Below, one piece after another: positions 8,394 to 17,002 of a stretch of DNA of 51,869 bases. The stretch covers positions 1 to 51,869 of the forward strand of contig CANBRM010000009.1 in NCBI GenBank assembly GCA_947371915.1. The letters are read 5' to 3'. A model generated the notes under the pieces. That model worked only from the letters and a program-made list of their open reading frames with translations, was not told the origin of the DNA and ran no database searches. The stretch is from Comamonadaceae bacterium (lineage in GTDB: Bacteria > Pseudomonadota > Gammaproteobacteria > Burkholderiales > Burkholderiaceae_C). The first letter of the stretch is position 1; the number at the start of each line of letters is the position of its first letter. A program made the position numbers and the translations under genes.

Positions 8394-11300
8394 ATGCTCA
8401 AACAGTACAAAATTTTGGTCAATGAAGGCAAGGGCTCGGAAAACGTGCTCGTCACTGTGCCCGCAGGCGCAGGCGCCCGTGGCAATCCCACGCGCATCAC
8501 CGCGAAGCCAGACACGCGCTACGAACTGCAAGACGACCTCAAAGGCAAAGGCTTAGGCCCCGACCAAGTGCGCGGCAAACGCGTGGGCAAAAACCTGTAC
8601 CTCATGTTTGAAGACAACGGCAAACCCGACGTCATCATTGAGGGCTATTACGAACCCATCAACCTGCAACAAGTGCCCACCATCGTGGGCAAAGCCGAAA
8701 ACGGCTCGGTCTACGAATACATCCCGCACGACCCCGAACTCAGCAGCATGAGCACCACGCTCAAAGACGGCTACACACCCGCCATGCTGTCGCTAGGCGG
8801 CGGCCCCATTGCGGGCGGCGCGTTTGAGTTGGCTGGCTTGCCCTTGGTTGCAGCGGCTGCTGGCGGCGGCTTGGGTGGATTGGGTTGGATCGCTGCTGGA
8901 TTGGGGGCTGCGGCTTTGGGGGGGGGCGGGGGTGGTGGTGGTGGTGGCACTGCCGGGCCTGTTGCGCCTAATGGCGGTGTTGCGCCAACGGTGACGATCA
9001 CAACAGATGCTGACAACAATGGCGTTGTGAATAAAACAGAACTCAACGGTGCGGTAACTTTTTCAGTAAGAGCAGACTTTGATAAGACCAAAACTGCAAT
9101 TGGTGACAAGGTTGTTCTCACAGATGGTGGATCACCAGCTGTTGTAAAAACAGTCGTACTTACTACGCAGGCTATGGTTGATGCGGGTTATGTCACCGCA
9201 GACTTTGCCAAGCCAGCCGAAGGTGCAACACTTAAAGTTAGTGCACTCTTACAACGTGACACATTATCTTCGGCAAGCGGAACTGACAGTGCTTTGTTGG
9301 ACACAGTTTCAAACGCAGATCCCAGCGATCCAACAGGCAGCACAAGCCTCAAGCCTGTTGTCGTAATCACGACTGACACCAATAACGATGGCTTTGTGAA
9401 TAGCACCGAAATTAATGGTGGCGCAAACTTTAATGTCAGTGTGGCGTTTACAGGCAAGGTTGTGGCTGGTGATACCGTCGTTGTGACTGCGTCTAATAAC
9501 GAGCCTAAATCTTTTGTGTTGACAGCTGACGATATCAAGGCTGGCAAGATCACTTCAACATTTACAAAGCTTGCCAATGGGGTGGCTTTGACTGTCACGG
9601 CTACAGTGAAAGATCAGAATGGAAATGAGAGCCCCGCTGGTAGTGACACTGCAATTTTGGACACAGTAGTCGATACGGCTACTGGCGAGTTGAAGCATGA
9701 CGCGGCAAATGACACAGGTATTTCATCGACAGACAACATCACAAACAATACATCCCCTGTCATCACTGGGATTGCAGAAAAGGGTGCAAAAGTTATCGTG
9801 ACTGTTGGTGCTTTAGTGTGCGCAGAGGTAACAGCAGATCCCTCGACAGGTGCATACAGCGCCAAAGTTCCAGGTACTTTGGCCTCGGCGAAATACACGC
9901 CCAAAATTCAAGTCACAGACCTTGCAGGCAATACGACTACAGTCGATGGCACGCCCTTCACTGTCGATACGCAAGATCAAGTTAACCCAAACAACAACAA
10001 AAATGATCCAAACGCGTCTGCCATTATCAGCGTCACGTCGATCACGGATGACACTGGTACCCCCAATGATTTCGTGACGGCCGACCAAAGCTTAAAAATC
10101 AATGGTTCTGTCAAAAACTTCACCACAGCCGCAGGCACCGGTGGTGAAGGTGATGTCGTGTATGTACAAGTCTTCAACAAGGCTGGCGTGGCAGTACAAG
10201 GCGCTGCAGCGTATGTCACGGTTGACAGCACAGGCGGCTGGACGCTTGACAACCAAGCCGTCACTTTGCCACAAGGCGAATACACCGTTTTTGCAACCAT
10301 TCAAGACGCGGCGGGTAACAAAGTTAAAGACACGACGCATAACTTTGTCGTGAGCACAGGAACCAATGTGGGCGACCTGAAAGCGGTTGCGGACACAAAC
10401 AGCGTCTCGGAAGACGGCGCAACGTTTACCGTGACCGGTAACGTACTGACTGGCGATGCTGCGACGGGGAATGGCGCTGACATTGATGTGTTGTATACCT
10501 ACAAAGACTTGGTCATTTCAAAAGCATTTTTTGGTACAACAGTTCCACCTTCAGCGATCTGGCCAGTTACTCTAAACGGTAACTACGGCAAATTGGATTT
10601 AAATGCTGATGGTTCTTATCAGTACACCTTGGACAACCTCAAAGCCCAAGCCTTAAAAGGTGGCGAGATTAAGCAAGAGGTGTTTGCCTATGAGGTGAAG
10701 GAGACGCAGGGCAACAAGCTGTCAAGCCAATCTACGCTCACAATTGATGTTGTTGGTGTGGAAGATCTGGCAACAACATCAACAACATTAAACGGTGTAG
10801 CAAATACCCACTATCCCCTAAATATGACGGGTTCAGTTCAGGGCTTCAGTTTGCCGAGCGCTTTGCAATTGAACATTACAGATGCGGACTCGGGTCAAAG
10901 TTATTTCAAAAATTTATCTAGCAATACGCTGATCACAAGTTCTGCAGTTGGTGGACAAACATTCGCAGGCGGTTATGGTGGTGAATACCACATCACCATG
11001 AATGCGGAAACTACGCAGACTGACCACAGCTACGCGTGGAGCTATGACTCTATTAAGCAAGTCACTCCAGGCAGTAAGGTAGTGCATGACTTGTTAACAC
11101 TGACATCCGTGGACGGAAGTTCCAGCCAAACGATAGAAACAATGATTGGTGATTCAAGCACTGGTGTAGTTCAACAAGATTACTATTCCTCAACGGCTGC
11201 TGGTTTAAAAGTGACCGGTAGTGGTTTTTCTACGACTGATACGCTTTACTTAACAGGTGCGAATTTAACTTTAGATTTAACAGCTACGACCACCAATGTC

Positions 11301-11582
11301 ACCTTGATGGATAAATTTGACATTACAGGAGCAGGTTCGAACACCATCAAGCTGAACGTAAGTTCTTTGTTGACAGCAGACATCGTAAACGGCCATCACA
11401 CGCTCTACATAATTGGTGACAGCGGCGATAAAGTGGTGATCGCTGGTGCTGGATTGGCGAGTGCTTGGACTCATGCAAACAACCAAGCCGGAGATTCGGT
11501 TTATACAAATGCAGGTACAAACGACCAACTCGTGATCGACGCCCACATCACAGCGGCCAACATTTCATTCGTAACCACCTAA
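8394..11582 (+). CDS. BapA/Lap-like type I secreted adhesin
   Basis: A 1062-aa protein. Residues 1-120 resemble the BapA-prefix N-terminal domain. Residues about 125-185 are a hydrophobic Gly/Ala-rich segment ending in ten consecutive glycines. EF-hand-like DxDNNGVVNKTE (about 203) and DTNNDGFVNSTE (about 327) motifs sit in two related Ig-like domains. Another Ig domain, one copy of the 115-aa repeat of the giant adhesin (about 543-655), a VCBS-like domain with LDLNADGSYQYTLDNL (about 740), and a C-terminal ITGAGSNTIKLNV module follow. No Sec signal is present, as expected for type I export. From about nt 8990 onward base composition becomes more AT-rich than the N-terminal coding part, a sign of separate origin of the repeats. 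A strong terminator follows at 11635. Adhesion or biofilm function is inferred. Confidence 0.85.
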   Translation: MLKQYKILVNEGKGSENVLVTVPAGAGARGNPTRITAKPDTRYELQDDLKGKGLGPDQVRGKRVGKNLYLMFEDNGKPDVIIEGYYEPINLQQVPTIVGKAENGSVYEYIPHDPELSSMSTTLKDGYTPAMLSLGGGPIAGGAFELAGLPLVAAAAGGGLGGLGWIAAGLGAAALGGGGGGGGGGTAGPVAPNGGVAPTVTITTDADNNGVVNKTELNGAVTFSVRADFDKTKTAIGDKVVLTDGGSPAVVKTVVLTTQAMVDAGYVTADFAKPAEGATLKVSALLQRDTLSSASGTDSALLDTVSNADPSDPTGSTSLKPVVVITTDTNNDGFVNSTEINGGANFNVSVAFTGKVVAGDTVVVTASNNEPKSFVLTADDIKAGKITSTFTKLANGVALTVTATVKDQNGNESPAGSDTAILDTVVDTATGELKHDAANDTGISSTDNITNNTSPVITGIAEKGAKVIVTVGALVCAEVTADPSTGAYSAKVPGTLASAKYTPKIQVTDLAGNTTTVDGTPFTVDTQDQVNPNNNKNDPNASAIISVTSITDDTGTPNDFVTADQSLKINGSVKNFTTAAGTGGEGDVVYVQVFNKAGVAVQGAAAYVTVDSTGGWTLDNQAVTLPQGEYTVFATIQDAAGNKVKDTTHNFVVSTGTNVGDLKAVADTNSVSEDGATFTVTGNVLTGDAATGNGADIDVLYTYKDLVISKAFFGTTVPPSAIWPVTLNGNYGKLDLNADGSYQYTLDNLKAQALKGGEIKQEVFAYEVKETQGNKLSSQSTLTIDVVGVEDLATTSTTLNGVANTHYPLNMTGSVQGFSLPSALQLNITDADSGQSYFKNLSSNTLITSSAVGGQTFAGGYGGEYHITMNAETTQTDHSYAWSYDSIKQVTPGSKVVHDLLTLTSVDGSSSQTIETMIGDSSTGVVQQDYYSSTAAGLKVTGSGFSTTDTLYLTGANLTLDLTATTTNVTLMDKFDITGAGSNTIKLNVSSLLTADIVNGHHTLYIIGDSGDKVVIAGAGLASAWTHANNQAGDSVYTNAGTNDQLVIDAHITAANISFVTT
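8918..8932 (+). repeat. Poly-G tract in adhesin gene
   Basis: Nine consecutive G (8918-8926), one C, then five G (8928-8932), followed by a GGT-type glycine run. The tract encodes the glycine linker (residues about 176-185). A one-base slippage would shift the frame and stop the adhesin early, so the tract could act as a phase-variation switch. Confidence 0.85.
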
Positions 11583-11634
11583 CGATTTTGCAAAATCTGA
11601 GTGCCCAACCCACTCAAAACTAACAAAATCAATA

Positions 11635-11676
11635 AAAATGCCTTTTCTGTTCACAGAAAAGGCATTTTGCTTTTTT
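11635..11676 (+). terminator. Strong intrinsic terminator after adhesin
   Basis: A perfect 15-bp stem (11635-11649 with 11654-11668) with a TTCA loop is followed by GCTTTTTT. It closes the vapBC-ompA-adhesin unit and separates it from the secretion operon starting at 11730, which must have its own promoter in the AT-rich 11669-11729 gap. Confidence 0.92.
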
Positions 11677-11729
11677 AGGTTAAAATTTTTTAGTAAATAA
11701 GTAACAAAAACAACTCTACCTATCAAATC

Positions 11730-13034
11730 ATGAACACCAAACGTATCTATTTGAACCGTACGGCTGTGGCGTTGGCATTGTGTGTCTTGGGCGCTGGCGC
11801 GCAAGCGCAGTCGTTCACCGACGTTGTGCAGAACGCGCTCACCATCTATCCAAGCCTCATCGCGGCCAAGGCCAAGACCGATGCGACGCGGTCCGACATT
11901 GACCGTGCTCGCGCTGCGCACTATCCACAGGTGAGCGCAGGGCTGGCGCACAACAGTTACGCCTCTGGCAATTTGCCTGCAACGAGCAGCGTCAAAAGCA
12001 ACACGGCGAGTCCTTCTGTGCGGTTGAATTTATGGTCCGGTGGCCGCATTGAGGCAGATGCCCGCCGCGCCGAAGCGTTGACCGAAGGCAGCGAGTTTCA
12101 AGAGGCGGTCACACGCGACGATGTGGCGCAGTTGGCCGCCGAGGCTTATATCAATTGGGCACGCTCCTTAGAGATGGCCAGCTTGGCCAATAAAAACCTA
12201 GAGTCGCACCAAATCACGCTCAACGACATTCGCAAAATCGTCGATGTCGACTCAGGCCGGCGCATCGACTTAGAGCAAGCCCAAGTGCGTATGGACAACG
12301 CCAAGCTGATCAAGCTGCAGCGTGACACCGAACTGGCCCAATCCCGTCAGCGTTTGAACCGTTTTTGGACCGACCGCTTGCCCACTGCACCTTCGGGTTT
12401 GACCGAGTCGGTCCGCAATGGCGGGCGTTTGTACCAAGTGCCTAGCAGCGTGGAAGAGTTGCAGGGCGGCGTGTTGGAAGACTTACCTGCCATTGCTCAG
12501 CAACGCGCACAGGTGCAAGCTGCCGAGGCGGCGGTTGATATGGCCAAGGGCCTGTATTGGCCTACGGTCGATTTGAGCGTGACGCGCCAAGTGAACCCCT
12601 ACAAACTTAACTCAAAGCTTGAGCCACAAATCGACAACTTCACCCAGCTGCAGCTCAACATGCCGCTGTACAACGGTGGATCCACATCGGCACAAATTCA
12701 AACGTCGGTGAGCCAGTTGCAAGCGGCACAGTTCGCGTTAGAAGAAACCCGTTTGCTGGCCCGCGAAAAAGCTAGTTTGGCGTGGCACGAGTGGGCCTCG
12801 GCCCGCGAGCGCGCCACACAAGGTGCCGAACAAGCCCGCGTGGGCGACAAAGTGGTGGAAGGCTACCGCCAGCAGTTCCGTTTGGCCCGCCGCCAATTGT
12901 TGGATTTGTTGAACATTCAAGCCGAAGCCTTTGGCTACCAAAGCGCCGCCACGTCGGCCTATTACGACGAGCAGATTGCACGCACCCGTTTGTTGGCGTC
13001 CATGGGCGATTTGGCCCGACGCTTCGCCCCTTAA
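11730..13034 (+). CDS. TolC-family outer-membrane channel of type I system
   Basis: A 434-aa outer-membrane efflux protein. It has a signal peptide (about 1-27, ALCVLGAGAQAQ) and two related helical halves typical of the TolC fold, with long Ala/Gln/Arg-rich helices and conserved SLNLWSGG-like (here RLNLWSGGR, about 105) and LNMPLYNGG (about 308) turns that open each beta-strand pair. It would form the trimeric tunnel through which adhesins leave the cell. It is the first gene of a three-gene operon; the ABC exporter starts 20 bases after its stop. A clear Shine-Dalgarno is not visible before ATG 11730, but the signal peptide fixes the start. LapE and AggA-like proteins are the closest functional analogues by context. 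Confidence 0.9.
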   Translation: MNTKRIYLNRTAVALALCVLGAGAQAQSFTDVVQNALTIYPSLIAAKAKTDATRSDIDRARAAHYPQVSAGLAHNSYASGNLPATSSVKSNTASPSVRLNLWSGGRIEADARRAEALTEGSEFQEAVTRDDVAQLAAEAYINWARSLEMASLANKNLESHQITLNDIRKIVDVDSGRRIDLEQAQVRMDNAKLIKLQRDTELAQSRQRLNRFWTDRLPTAPSGLTESVRNGGRLYQVPSSVEELQGGVLEDLPAIAQQRAQVQAAEAAVDMAKGLYWPTVDLSVTRQVNPYKLNSKLEPQIDNFTQLQLNMPLYNGGSTSAQIQTSVSQLQAAQFALEETRLLAREKASLAWHEWASARERATQGAEQARVGDKVVEGYRQQFRLARRQLLDLLNIQAEAFGYQSAATSAYYDEQIARTRLLASMGDLARRFAP

Positions 13035-13054
13035 TTTCTTTTTAGACAGCAGCT

Positions 13055-15208
13055 ATGCGTACTCCCGAAAAATCAGACGGTTCATCCGACACCTTGTTGG
13101 TGTGTTTGGCCATGGTGGCCAAGCATTTGGGCCATCCCGTGCATGTGCCCGCCATGCGCCAAGGTTTTGCCTTGGACGACCAAGGCCGCATCCCTCTTGA
13201 GGCTTACCCCGACCTAGCGCACCAGCACGGCCTGATCGCCGGTTGGAGCCGCAAGCCCTTGGCCGACATTCCGAGCTACGTGCTGCCCGTGGTGGTGTCG
13301 TTGGTGGATGGCCGCTCGTGTGTGCTGCGCTCACACGACGGCAAGATGGCCACGGTGTGGTGGGCCGAAGGCGGCATGCAAGATGAGCAAGTGCACTTGC
13401 AGCAGTTGCAAGGCTTGGCCCGAGAAGAGGTGCTGGTGGTCAAGTTGCAGCCCAAGCGCAGCGACCAAACCTTGGCGCCCATGCAGGGCGCAGCGTTCAG
13501 CTGGTTCTGGGGCACGCTGTGGCGCTTCCGTCATTTTTATGTGGAGTCGATGGTGGCCACCGTGGTGGCCAACGTGCTGACCTTGGCCAGTGTGTTTTTC
13601 ACGATGAACGTGTACGACCGCGTGGTGCCCACACAGGCCTATGCCTCGCTGTGGACGCTGGCCATCGGCACCGCCATTGCCATCGTGCTCGAGTTCATCA
13701 TGCGTTGGCTCAAAGCGCGCTTGGTGGACTTGGGTGGCAAGAAGGCCGACTTGGCCATCAACGCCACGCTGCTACGTGAGGTGATGGGCATTCGCTTAGA
13801 GAACCGTCCGCAGTCGGTTGGTATTTTTGCCAGTTCCATGCGCGATTTTGAATCGCTGCGCGACTTCTTCTCATCGGCCTCACTGGTCGTGTTGGCAGAC
13901 ATGCCATTTGTGTTGCTGTTCTTGGTAATGATCGCCATGGTGGGCGGCAACTTGGTGTGGATTCCTGCGCTGTCCATGCCCGTGCTGATTGCTCAAGGCT
14001 TGTGGGCGCAAAAGCCGCTCATGAAGGCCATGCGCGCCAACATGAAAGAGGCGGGCGACAAGCAAAGCGTGCTGGTCGAGTCGGTGCTGAACTTGGAGTT
14101 GCTCAAGGCGCACAACGCCGAGAGCTACTTGCAACGCCGCTGGGAAACGTCCAACAAAGCGGGTTCAGATTCGTACAAAGAAATTCGCTCACTCACCAAC
14201 TGGATCATGGGCTTTACCACCGCTGTTTCGCAACTGGTGACCGTGGCCATGGTGGTGGTGGGTGTGTACATGATTCACGCCAACCAGCTGACGCTGGGCG
14301 GTTTGATCGCCTCGGTCATCTTGGCCGGTCGCGCCATTTCGCCGCTGAGCAGTGTGATGTCGTTGGCAGCCCGTTACCAGCAAGCGGTGTCGTCGTTAGA
14401 AACGTTAGACGGTTTGATGAAGCGTCCTCGCGACCGCGACATCAAACGCACCTATGTCACGCCCGAGCACATCGCCGGTGGCTTGGAAGCGCAAGCTTTG
14501 GAGTTTGGTTACCCCGGTGAGCACAACATCCCCGTCATCAAGCGTTTGTCGCTCAAGGTGGAGCCCGGTCAGCGCTTGGCGCTGTTGGGCCGCGTGGGCA
14601 GCGGCAAGAGCACCTTGCTGCGCTTGATGGCGGGCCTGTACACACCACTCGCTGGCAGCGTGCGCTTGGACGGTGTGGAGATGCAGCAGATCGAGCCCGC
14701 CGAAGTGCGCAGCTGCATGGGCTACGTGGGCCAAGACCCGCAATTGTTCATGGGCACCTTGCGCGAAAACATGGTGCTGTCGGAAGCGTGGATTTCAGAC
14801 GCCAAGATCATCGACACCTTGAAAGCTTTGAACCTGTACGACTTGGTGGCTTCGCACCCACGCGGTCTGGACATGCCCATCACCGAAGCCGGTGGCGGCT
14901 TGTCGGGTGGTCAGCGTCAGTTGCTGTCCATCGCCCGCATGATGCTGCGCGATCCGCAGTTGGTGTTCATGGACGAGCCGACGGCCAACATGGACCAAAA
15001 CACAGAAGCCCACGTCATCGCCGTGTTGGGCGAATGGCTGAAGGGCCGCACCTTGATGATGTCCACCCACCGTCCACAGTTGCTGGAATGGGCTGACCTG
15101 ATTGGTGTGATCGAGGCGGGCCAATGCGTGGCCATGGGACCAAAACAAGAAATGATTGACAAGTTGTCGCGGGGCATTGACGTGAAAACGGCAGCCGCGC
15201 AACGCTAA
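13055..15208 (+). CDS. Type I secretion ABC transporter, LapB-like
   Basis: A 717-aa inner-membrane exporter: an N-terminal C39-peptidase-like domain (about 1-130), a six-helix transmembrane domain (about 160-440) and an ATPase domain (about 470-710). The ATPase has Walker A GRVGSGKST (about 512-520), signature LSGGQRQ (about 616), and Walker B LVFMDEPT with catalytic Glu. In the C39-like domain the catalytic cysteine is not at its expected place (DTLLVCLAM replaces D-C-G-x-x-C-L-x-M), so this is a non-proteolytic CLD that docks unfolded RTX/adhesin substrates, as known for HlyB and LapB. It lies between the TolC-like and HlyD-like genes and most likely exports the two adhesins encoded just upstream. 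Confidence 0.92.
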   Translation: MRTPEKSDGSSDTLLVCLAMVAKHLGHPVHVPAMRQGFALDDQGRIPLEAYPDLAHQHGLIAGWSRKPLADIPSYVLPVVVSLVDGRSCVLRSHDGKMATVWWAEGGMQDEQVHLQQLQGLAREEVLVVKLQPKRSDQTLAPMQGAAFSWFWGTLWRFRHFYVESMVATVVANVLTLASVFFTMNVYDRVVPTQAYASLWTLAIGTAIAIVLEFIMRWLKARLVDLGGKKADLAINATLLREVMGIRLENRPQSVGIFASSMRDFESLRDFFSSASLVVLADMPFVLLFLVMIAMVGGNLVWIPALSMPVLIAQGLWAQKPLMKAMRANMKEAGDKQSVLVESVLNLELLKAHNAESYLQRRWETSNKAGSDSYKEIRSLTNWIMGFTTAVSQLVTVAMVVVGVYMIHANQLTLGGLIASVILAGRAISPLSSVMSLAARYQQAVSSLETLDGLMKRPRDRDIKRTYVTPEHIAGGLEAQALEFGYPGEHNIPVIKRLSLKVEPGQRLALLGRVGSGKSTLLRLMAGLYTPLAGSVRLDGVEMQQIEPAEVRSCMGYVGQDPQLFMGTLRENMVLSEAWISDAKIIDTLKALNLYDLVASHPRGLDMPITEAGGGLSGGQRQLLSIARMMLRDPQLVFMDEPTANMDQNTEAHVIAVLGEWLKGRTLMMSTHRPQLLEWADLIGVIEAGQCVAMGPKQEMIDKLSRGIDVKTAAAQR

Positions 15209-15219
15209 GGAGTTTGAAG

Positions 15220-16422
15220 ATGAGAAGTAAACAATTCGGGATCAGCACCGTCGAAGACGACGAGCGGGAAGCCAGCCGCATCTTGGTCTGGGCCACGGGT
15301 GCCACCTTGGTGGTGGCCTTGGCTTGGGCTGGGTTTTTCAGTTTGGATGAAATCACACGCGGCCAAGGCAAGGTCATTCCTTCGAGCCGCGAGCAAGTGA
15401 TTCAAAGTTTGGACTCCGGCGTGCTGCGCGAGATGCTGGTGCGCGAGGGCGATGTGGTCGAGAAAGACCAAGTGCTTTTGCAAATGGACGATGCGCGTTC
15501 TGGTGCGGGCTTCCGTGAAGCGAACGAAAAGTACTTGTCGCTGTTGGCCATCGCGGCGCGCTTGCGTGCTGAATCCAACAACACGCCACTGACATTCCCG
15601 CCGCAGCTGCAATCGGAAAAGCAATTGGTGCTGCAAGAAACCCAAGCCTACGAGGCGCGCAAGTTGGCGCTGGCTGAGTCCTTGGTGGCCTTGGACGCGT
15701 CGTTGTCAGCCATCACCCGCGAAATCACCATGACTGCGCCTTTGGTGCAAGGCGGCGTGATGTCTGAGGTGGAGCTGTTGCGCTTGAAGCGCCAACAAGC
15801 CGAACTGTTGGGCCAACGTGCCGAACGCAAAAACCGCTACCTGACCGACGCCAACAACGAGTTGACACGCGTGTCCTCTGAGTTGTCGCAGACCAAAGAA
15901 AACGCATCGGCGCGTCAAGACGCGTTTTTGCACACCACCGTCAAGTCGCCCATGAAGGGCGTGGTCAAAAACGTGCAAGTCACCACCGTGGGCGGCGTGA
16001 TTCAAGCGGGTCAGCCCATCTTGGAGATCGTGCCTACCGAAGACGAAATGTTGGTCGAGGCCTACGTCAAACCCTCCGAAGTGGCGTTCTTGAAAGTGGG
16101 CCAAAAAGCGGTGGTCAAGTTGACAGCATATGACTTCAACAAATACGGCGGCCTAGACGGCGAGTTGGAGCACTTGAGCCCCGACACCCTCAAAGACGAT
16201 CGCCAACAACGCAAACCCGGCGCCAACCCCGCCGACATGGAAGAAGGCTTCTACCGCATCTTGGTGCGCATCAAAGACCCCAACCGCGTGCGCAAAGGCT
16301 TGAAACTCGAACCCACCCCCGGCATGACCGCCACCGTGGAAATCCGAACCGGCCAAAAAACCGTGTTGGAGTACCTGTTCCGTCCGCTGCAAAACGTGTC
16401 GCAGGCGTTGCGCGAGCGTTGA
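15220..16422 (+). CDS. HlyD-family membrane-fusion protein, LapC-like
   Basis: A 400-aa adaptor of the type I system. One transmembrane helix (about residues 23-43) is followed by a lipoyl/biotin-like half motif (VIPSSREQVIQSLDSG, then VREGDVVEKDQ), a coiled-coil hairpin (about 100-230), the second lipoyl half (VKSPMKGVVKNVQ, about 245) and a beta-barrel domain ending in PGMTATVEIRTG. It bridges the ABC exporter and the TolC-like channel in the periplasm. ATG 15220 is chosen over an in-frame TTG six bases upstream because AAGGAG (15207-15212) lies seven bases before it. Gap to the ABC gene is 11 bases. The family assignment is firm; the substrate is inferred from the neighbouring adhesin genes. 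Confidence 0.92.
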   Translation: MRSKQFGISTVEDDEREASRILVWATGATLVVALAWAGFFSLDEITRGQGKVIPSSREQVIQSLDSGVLREMLVREGDVVEKDQVLLQMDDARSGAGFREANEKYLSLLAIAARLRAESNNTPLTFPPQLQSEKQLVLQETQAYEARKLALAESLVALDASLSAITREITMTAPLVQGGVMSEVELLRLKRQQAELLGQRAERKNRYLTDANNELTRVSSELSQTKENASARQDAFLHTTVKSPMKGVVKNVQVTTVGGVIQAGQPILEIVPTEDEMLVEAYVKPSEVAFLKVGQKAVVKLTAYDFNKYGGLDGELEHLSPDTLKDDRQQRKPGANPADMEEGFYRILVRIKDPNRVRKGLKLEPTPGMTATVEIRTGQKTVLEYLFRPLQNVSQALRER

Positions 16423-16445
16423 TGCTGGCGCATTAACATTCGCAC

Positions 16446-16913
16446 ATGACCCTACCCGCTCCTACCCTCGAACACCTGTGTGACCTCGCCGTCACGATTG
16501 ATGCGCCCGTTGAAGTCGGCCAAACCGCGATGGGCATGCGCCGCATGATTCCCATCACGGGTGGCACGGTGACGGGGTCGCAGATGCAGGGCTGCATCGT
16601 GCCGGGCGGGGCGGATTTTCAGTTGATTGTGGGCGACGGCACGCAGGCGCATTTAGATGCACGCTACGTGTTGGAGTTGCAAGATGGCAGCCGCGTGTTT
16701 GTGCAAAACACTGCGTTGCGCGTGGCGTCTGCCGAAGACTCCGCCAAGATTCGGCGTGGCGAACCCGTGGACCCCGCGCGCGTTTACTTTCGCTGCCAGC
16801 CCAAATTTGAAGCCACCAGCTCGCAATGGGCTTGGCTGGCCGAGCACCAGTTTATTGGCGTGGGTTTGCGCTTACCCGACGCGGTGCATTTGAGTTTTTA
16901 CAAAGTTTGTTAA
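16446..16913 (+). CDS. DUF3237 family protein
   Basis: A 155-aa cytosolic protein that matches my recollection of the DUF3237 family (UPF0311): an N-terminal LEHLCDLAVTID strand, an RMIPITGGTVTG segment, GCIVPGGADFQ, a YVLELQDGSRVFVQN block, PVDPARVYFRC and a terminal HLSFYKV. The fold is a small beta barrel of unknown biochemical role; no catalytic residues can be named. It starts 23 bases after the HlyD-like gene and could be read through from that operon, though it has no evident connection to secretion. No signal peptide or membrane segment is present. Confidence 0.8.
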   Translation: MTLPAPTLEHLCDLAVTIDAPVEVGQTAMGMRRMIPITGGTVTGSQMQGCIVPGGADFQLIVGDGTQAHLDARYVLELQDGSRVFVQNTALRVASAEDSAKIRRGEPVDPARVYFRCQPKFEATSSQWAWLAEHQFIGVGLRLPDAVHLSFYKVC

Positions 16914-16949
16914 GCCCACTGCGGCTCAACTTGCCCAATACAGCCCACT

Positions 16950-16980
16950 AAAAAAAGAGGCCTTGGAAAACCAAGGCCTC
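16950..16980 (-). terminator. Intrinsic terminator for the TRAP operon
   Basis: A perfect 10-bp stem GAGGCCTTGG/CCAAGGCCTC (16957-16966 and 16971-16980) with a four-base loop. On the minus strand it is followed by seven T, so it ends transcription coming from dctM. On the plus strand the downstream T-run is missing, though the hairpin may still help end the adhesin-secretion transcript. Confidence 0.88.
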
Positions 16981-17002
16981 ATTCACATGCGTCACCGCTT
17001 CA

